Assembly: GCA_964247055.1 (NCBI GenBank)
Contig: OZ176059.1
Coordinates: 1,984,001 to 2,048,000, forward strand
Direction: 5' to 3'
Length of the DNA: 64,000 bases
From: Paragordius varius
Taxonomy: Eukaryota > Nematomorpha
Part shown: in pieces, positions 57,746 to 64,000 of the stretch
Layout of the letters: each line of letters opens with the position of its first letter
Numbering within the stretch: the stretch's first letter is position 1
Program-made: the position numbers and the translations under genes
Notes under the pieces: model-generated
Databases searched by the model: none
Seen by the model: only the letters and a program-made list of their open reading frames with translations
What the model was told of the DNA's origin: nothing

Positions 57746-58518
57746 TTATAATTTGATATTGGGATCATTACAAGTGTAAAATTTGTGAAGTTTTCGAAAT
57801 TTTTCTAGTGAAATTGATTTTTTAGGTAACTTTATTGTCGTTGTATAATTATTATCATACCAAGGCACATTTATTTGTTCGATTATTTTAAGGAGTTTAG
57901 TTTGAGAATTAGCCAAATTTGCTGTAATTTTGTAACAAATTTGTTGATTAAAGCCAAAAACAATGCCTAAATGATATTTCCACATCGCTGTTTTCCATTC
58001 CTTTTTTTGATTTATTATTGCTAATGAGTTTGTATCATCTCTGTTTGAACTAGAATCCCAACAAGTATTTACCTTTGAACGGTAGGCAAACTCTTCAAAC
58101 TTACTTTGTGCTGATTTTTGACCCTTTTGAGAAAGTTTTTTAACAATAGATTTGTGTATCATAAAGAGATGATGGGTAAATTCATCGGTATTTATGTAAA
58201 CTATGGTTTGTTTGTTGGATATAAATTGCCTTACAACACACAAGTCAATGGAATGCTGGTGCGAAAATGTATGATTTTTGTTAATACAATTAAATCCAGA
58301 AGTAAATTGGGTGTTGGTATCGTTAGGTTGTATTTTAAAGATTTCAGTGACAAGTTCAAAATCATCAATATCTTCACATGTATACCAGGCGGCAATAAAC
58401 GTTGTATTTAAAAAGTATATATCGACATCTTCAAAATTATTTATAATTTGATCTTCATTGGTAAAATAATCTTTCTGGATGTATAACAATAAATTTTCTG
58501 CTAAATATGAAATATTTT
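57746..58518 (-). CDS. Orphan coding exon, unknown protein
   Basis: A continuous frame of about 255 codons, stop at 57746-57748, with no Met near its upstream end. An acceptor (ATATTTAG or TTTAGCAG) lies near 58504, so it is best read as the last exon of a spliced gene whose earlier exons lie to the right. Composition is protein-like, with no low-complexity bias: FIAAWYTCEDIDDFELVTEI, FNCINKNHTFSHQHSIDLC, EWKTAMWKYHLGIVFGF. Seven Cys and several N-glycosylation sequons (NTTF, NKTQ-like, NYTT) suggest a secreted or luminal protein. No family recognised. Confidence 0.5.
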
Positions 58519-59510
58519 AAACCTTTGGGCATATAAATTTGAATATTTTTAGCACATGCGTATTTTCAGATGTTCTTAAGTAGAAAAATGTAAAATATGC
58601 TTCGAAAGGGATATGGTATCACTATAAACAGACTTATATATACTCCAACCAAATAACTTGCAGATTAACCCAGTGTGTTTTTCTAATAGAATATTTAAAT
58701 GTTTTTTAAAAAGTTTTAAGAATGGAATAAATGTTTTTCCTTTTCTTTTTAATATATATTGGGGATTCTAGGACCACATTATAACTTGATATAATACAAA
58801 AAAATAATTTGTCCCAAAATAATTATATTAATACTAACAGTGGTAGTCAGACAGCTTAAAATACTTAAAAAATATATAAATATCTATAAATGGGTCAATT
58901 AGAAAAAAATTTAATATCAAACCACTTCGAAGATTTTTATTTCACATTTTTGCAAATATTGCGTTTTTTGATTCCAATAAAATTAACTCATACGTTTATT
59001 GTGAGAAAACAAGTCCAATTTAGAGTAGCGATTAAAGATTCTCGACCGGCAAAAAATTAAAATTTATACAAATATTGTATTGATTTATTATCCAGTAATA
59101 GGTTGAATTTTTTTAAAAATTAATAGCCGTCCCTGCACGCTTCACTGGGATGTAGTCTCACCGATAATTATTTTGATTAATTTGTAATAAATAGAGATAA
59201 TAGAGATAAAATAAAAAACATATTTAATAAAAAGAATCGTTATTTTTACGGGTTTTTGCAAAGGATCAAACATTGTTTACTCGAAATTGACCATATTTAA
59301 ACTGTCCCTTATTAAAGTTAATATTCAACTATGTTTTACGAAATCATAATTATAGTTTTATTTTAAAATTGTGTGCACACAGCTGGGATCAAGGGCCTTT
59401 TTAAAGGAAAAAATGTAAAATTTCCGAAATATGTTTAATTAAACTCCCATGGCTTCTTAAGTTTTTTAATCAGCTCCAAATCCACGCCATTTTTGTACGG
59501 CGTCTCAGTT
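58519..59510. other. No gene recognised
   Basis: A short minus-strand frame at 59447-59510 (TPYKNGVDLELIKKLKKPWE then stop) has protein-like composition and abuts the TTAA element, but it is too short to assign. A GC-richer patch, CCCTGCACGCTTCACTGGGA, near 59131 is probably element-derived. Confidence 0.35.
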
Positions 59511-60100
59511 TTAACACTTGGATACAACACACTCATTTTAGTCCTTCGATTCAAATTGGGGTAGTTGGATACCCCAGGCCTGTTTAAAATCAAATAGTTT
59601 AAAAAGTATGGAAGGAATCGAAGCCATGGCAAAATTTTGCACTTATATAACATTAATAAACCGAAATATATAAAAAATTTTATTCAAAATAATTTGATAT
59701 TACTTATTTTAAGCGAAAACCGAAAGGTAAAAATTTCGTCCACGTGACATGTGTCAAATTTCAAAATTAAAAAATATTAAAAAATAAACCGTTTTTCTTA
59801 GTTCAATCAATGATAGATAGAATTTATATGAAAAATTAGCTTTAGTTTTACTCTTAAAATTAAATGAAGACGATATTTTGCAAAAATTTTGTAAAATAAA
59901 AATGGCGTCGATGTAGTTTGAGATGGAACTTTTTTTTCAAAACAAAATTTTACCAAGATATTTTGGCATATTTATATAATTTTTATCTGGATAGAAGCAT
60001 AAATTTAAATTGGCACCGTTTCCTTCAGTAGTTTATTAAAAATATTAATTTAAATTTAGTCTGGGGTATTTAGATACCCCAATTTGAATCGAAGTGTTAA
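59511..60100. mobile_element. TTAA-flanked MITE (family M5), copy 1
   Basis: TTAA at both ends (59511-59514, 60097-60100). Right end in reverse complement: TTAACACTTCGATTCAAATT, then GGGGTATCTAAATACCCC. The left end has the same motif about 30 bp in, after TTAACACTTGG. A small hairpin, GGGGTA...TACCCC, lies in each arm. TTAA targets are typical of piggyBac-type transposases. No coding. Confidence 0.75.
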
Positions 60101-61970
60101 ACTGGTAGACCCCTACCCATAGAACTATATGGAAAAAAGGGCTGAGTTAAATTTGCTTTTATAGGCAAATATTTGGAATCATCTTTCACACCATCGTCTA
60201 ATGGGTTATTTAAAAAAATACCTCATCACTACATCGTTAAATGATGGCGAATTTCTAGGACCTAAAGGCCCAAATTAACGGCTAATAAAAAAGCGCCTGA
60301 CCTCTTTTTACCTATTTAGGGGTAATATTTTAAGCTTTTAATGAGCTCATATGGCTTCATAATTTCTGTAAATTAGCTCAACAAAGAAATTTCTATATAG
60401 TGGCGAAGTTGCGGATAGCTCTTTACCCAGGGGCAGGTATAAAAAAGCGTTGGGCAAAATTTTAGTCTTTATATGAGGAATATGTAAAATTATCATAGAT
60501 TCCATATGTCCCCATTAGACTCATAGATTTTCGAAAGTTGCCAAAGGCATGCTGTATCGATATGGTGACGCAGTTTTATGCAGGTATCCCCTTAACCAGG
60601 GGCGAAACAAAAGAACGCTCGATTCAAATTTTGCCTGAATTCGGGTAATACCTATAATCATGACTGATTCCATATGCTCTAGTGGGATTTTTGTAAAATA
60701 TCCTCAAAACCAATAAGTCATTCTATAGTGGCTTATTCAAGGCAAGGGTCTACTTAAGGGATAATTTAATAAAACCACTCTACTTAAATTTTGCCTTTTT
60801 ACGGGTATTTCAAAACTAATATGGCCTGATAGGTTTTCTCAAATTCGCTTCGAAAGTCACTTTGTATCGATATGGCGGCGCAGTGTTAGCGGGTATCCCC
60901 CTAACCAGAGGCCAACATAAAAAAGACGTTTAATAAAAATTTATACCTTTATAGGGGAATACCTGGAATTATCATTTATTCCATATGTTCCTAATATTTT
61001 TGGAAGAATGGCTTCAAAACTAAATAATAGTTTAATGATAGCGCATTTATTAGAACTTAAAAGGCCAATTTAACGGCTATTTTAAAAAAACCGCTCGATT
61101 TATTGCCTATTTACGGGTAATATTTCAGGCCCTTATTAAACTTATATGGCCTGATAAGTTTTTTGAAAATTAACTACAACGCAATTATGGTGGCGCAGTT
61201 TTAGGCGGGTTGTCCCCTACCCAGAGGCTGATAAAAAAGAGCTTGATTAAAATTTTTGCCTTTTTACGGTACCTGGAATCTAGATTGATTCCATACGCTC
61301 TCATTAGTTTTTGGAAAAATTGCCTCAAAACTAAAAAATTATTCTATGGTGGGCATTTTTCAGGGCGTGAAGGGCCTAATTAACGGCTAATTTATAACGC
61401 ACGACCTAAATTTTTCCCTTGTTACGGGTAATATTTTAATCACCTATTGAACTCATATGGTCTGATAGGATATCTAAAATTTAGGTCCAAGGGCACGCTA
61501 TTCCGATATGACGGGGCACATTTTAGCGGTATCTACTAACCAAGCAGCAAATATAAAAAACGCTCGACTAAATTTTTTGACTTTGAACAGGGAATACCTA
61601 AAATCCTCATTGAGTTTTTACGATCTCATACCTTGGGCGAAAAATTTATAAAATTATTTTAAAAATGGCATTTTACGGGGGTAGCGGGTAAAAAGGGAGC
61701 CTAAACGAGCCGCTTGTGTTCGACGCAATCGAAAAAAAGTAAATAAAAAACTATATAAATCGAATGGTCCAACACGTTTCCCGAAGAATTGTCTCAAAGA
61801 CACGATTTCACGGGGTGTGCCCAAACTAAGCGCCTAATTAAAAACAATGGCGAAGCCATTCTCGGGAAATCAATTAATGATTATATTCTTTCGACATTAG
61901 GATTTAAATGGGTCTACCGGTTTTCCATTTATAATATAGATGCGAAAATTTTGCTATTATCTGATATGGA
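60101..61970 (+). repeat. Satellite array, about 310-bp dimeric unit
   Basis: CGATATGG-GGCGCAG-like segments recur near 60560, 60870, 61180 and 61505. Between them lies a second half-unit with CTATGGTGG...AACGGCTAAT. Both halves share TTTTGCC-TTTACGGGTAAT-like cores, so the unit looks like a diverged dimer of about 155-bp monomers. The right end (61560-61960) matches the reverse complement of 38255-39385 (GGTCTACCGGTTTTCC, TTCGACGCAATCG). Open frames inside are array translations. Confidence 0.75.
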
Positions 61971-62410
61971 ATAATTACCACAAAAGTAAATATAACAGTC
62001 TTATATTAAAGGGCCTAAAACATAAGCACCACGATAACCTGATATTTCTTATCAGAATATACATATATATTATATAAATATATTATCATAATTTTATACC
62101 CCCCGATTAACGCAGTGTGTAGTTTATGATATATTTATTAATTTGGAATAAGGCATTTCGTTACAATGAATTTTAATATAAGTTGTTTTCAATTGTTGCC
62201 ATTTACTGATATGAGCCATTCCCACAAAATGGTACTTTCTATCATACGTAAGTCTCAAAATCAAAACCATCATAATGTGTCTATTTTTTATCAGATTATA
62301 TATCGTTCTTATACCACCCGATTTTTTCCACAATGTAATATACATATATATATATATATATATATAAAATAAAACAGTCAAAAATTATTTAGGGATACAA
62401 CTCATTTTCG
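61971..62410. other. A+T-rich DNA, no gene seen
   Basis: Contains ATACCCCCCGATTAACGCAG near 62096 and a related TATACCACCCGATTTTTTCC near 62311. (TA)n lies at 62339-62367. Overlapping open frames on both strands have no protein character. Confidence 0.4.
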
Positions 62411-63163
62411 TTTCCCTAGTTTTAATTTAAAGTCGTTGGATGCCCCAGGCCTGTTAAAATTAAATTTCAAAATATAAAATATTTGAAACCATGGCAATAT
62501 TTTTTCATACATTTATTGAAATATATTAAAATATTCATTAAATTTTTAATAATACTTATTTTAAGGTACAAGTCAAATTGAGTCATATGACATGTGTGCA
62601 TTCTCTATAACAACACATTAATTATTCCTTTGATTCAAATTGGGGTATTCGGAAACCCCAGGCAAGTAATTAACTACTTTAAAATTATGGAAGCAATCGA
62701 AACCATGGCAAAATTTTGCACTGATATAATATTAATAAACTGAAATATGTAAAATAATTTTATTCAAAAATACTTGATATTACTTATTTTATGGTTAAAC
62801 CCAAAGGTACAAATTTGATCAACGTGACATGTGTGCGTTAATTAAATCTAATACAAAATATACCACATTTTTTATTTTTATCAATGCTATTATGTAATTT
62901 AAACAAATAATTAGCTTTAATTATATCTTTAAAAACAAATGAACACGCTATTTTGCAAAACTTTGCAAAATAAAAATGGCTCCAAAGTAGTTTGATATGA
63001 TACTTTTTTTCGAAATTTCGTTTAGATATTTTAGCATATTTATATAATTTATATTAGGATAGAGGCATTAAATTGGGACCGTTTTTTTCTGTAGTTTTTC
63101 AAAAATTATAAATTAAATTTGCCCTGGGACATTTAGATACCCCAATTTGAATCGAAGTGTTAA
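62411..63163. mobile_element. M5 elements: partial copy and diverged copy 2
   Basis: 62411-62610 is a left-end fragment (TTGGATGCCCCAGGCCTG, GACATGTGTGCATTC). From about 62618 a fuller copy starts (TTAATTATTCCTTTGATTC, AAATTGGGGTATTCGGAAAC). It ends TTTGAATCGAAGTG|TTAA at 63160-63163. More diverged than copies 1 and 3. Confidence 0.65.
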
Positions 63164-63346
63164 AAATAATTTAAAATAAACCGCCTTTTCTGTTAATATC
63201 TATAAAGATGGAATTTTTATCAAAAATTATCTTTAAAATAAATTAGACGCGATATTTTGCAAAAATTTGCAAAATGAAAATGGAACTTAATATGGAAGTT
63301 TTTTTCAAAACTATTTTATTTTAATATATCGGCTTATTTATTTATA

Positions 63347-63932
63347 TTAACACTTGGATACAACATACTCATTTTAGTCCTTCGATTTAAATTGGGGTAG
63401 TTGGATACCCCAGGCCTGTTTAAAATTATTTCTTTAAAAAATATAGAAGGAATCGAAACCATGGCAAAATCTTGCACTTATCTAACATTAATAAACCGAA
63501 CTATATAAAAAAATTTATTCAAAAATACCTGATATTACTTATTTTAAGCTAAAACCGAAAGGTAAAAATTTCGTCAACGTGACATGTGTCAAATTGCAAA
63601 ATTGAAAAATTATACAAACTAAACCGCTTTTTCTATTTCTATCAATGTTAGATGTAATTTATATAAAAAATAAGCTTTAGTTTTACCCTTAAAATTTAAT
63701 AAAGACGATATTTTGCAAAAATTTTGTAAAATAAAAATGGCGTCGAAAGTAGTTTGAGATGAAGCTTTTTTTCAAAACAAAATTTTATCAAGATATTTTG
63801 GCATATTTATATAATATTTATCAGGATAGAAGCATAAATTTTTGGGACCGTTTCCTTCAGTAGTTTTTTAAAAAAATTAATTTAAATTTAGTCTGGGGTA
63901 TTTATATACCCCAATTTGAATCGAAGTGTTAA
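63347..63932. mobile_element. M5 element, copy 3
   Basis: TTAA (63347-63350) CACTTGGATACAACATACTC ... CCAATTTGAATCGAAGTG TTAA (63929-63932). Very similar to copy 1 over its whole length, including the 30-bp left-end spacer, so the two share a recent parent. A further truncated right part follows to the window edge (GACCGTTTCTTTCAGTAG). Confidence 0.75.
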
Positions 63933-64000
63933 GATTAAGTATAAATCTAAATGGAGACCGTTTCTTTCAGTAGTTTTTTAAAATATCAACTTAAATATAT

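Noticed and set aside
59435-59653. 72-codon minus frame ending KKPWEFN
   Set aside because: Only about 26 codons lie outside the M5 element, and no donor or acceptor phase links it to the exon at 57746-58518.
61789-61974. Open frame in the satellite
   Set aside because: Part of the repeat; the matching sequence at 38 kb does not preserve it.

Overview
The window is strongly A+T-rich animal nuclear DNA with multi-exon genes, long introns and many short inverted-repeat transposons. Protein matches (casein kinase II beta, O-GlcNAc transferase, a LIV-1 zinc transporter, DUF229) and an OGT linker most like the insect form suggest an arthropod; the species cannot be named. All exon models were built by eye from reading frame, splice consensus and phase, and each complete model closes in frame from ATG to stop.

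Layout. 1-1.75 kb: three short transposons. 1.78-6.58 kb (+): 3' half of a ZIP/LIV-1 zinc transporter. 8.36-17.59 kb (-): eight exons that splice in phase into a 689-aa protein read as Nse4, the kleisin of the SMC5/6 complex. It lies head to head with casein kinase II beta (17.66-21.03 kb, +, six exons), only 76 bp apart. 24.13-36.37 kb (-): a six-exon, 1124-aa type II membrane protein with a DUF229 (phosphatase/sulfatase-fold) domain. Its 5.1-kb third intron holds a hAT transposon with perfect 8-bp target duplications and broken Penelope-like fragments. 36.4-41.8 kb: repeats, including a satellite array and a Helitron-like 3' end. 41.83-53.52 kb (-): complete O-GlcNAc transferase, 19 exons, 1170 aa. 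53.7-64 kb: elements, one orphan exon (57.75-58.5 kb), a second array of the same satellite and a cluster of TTAA-flanked elements.

Mobile DNA. At least six families of short inverted-repeat elements are visible. The most striking are TA-flanked 'fold-back' elements whose inverted arms are arrays of a 21-bp minisatellite. Three families with unrelated array units share the same terminal TACCATT. Some elements sit on exon borders: one overlaps the 5' splice site of a zinc-transporter exon, and another supplies the 3' splice site and first ten bases of the last DUF229 exon. No tRNA, rRNA or CRISPR array was recognised.

The genes do not form one pathway: zinc import, SMC5/6 genome maintenance, CK2 signalling, an unknown membrane hydrolase-like protein and O-GlcNAc signalling. 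The only structural link is the shared Nse4/CK2-beta promoter.
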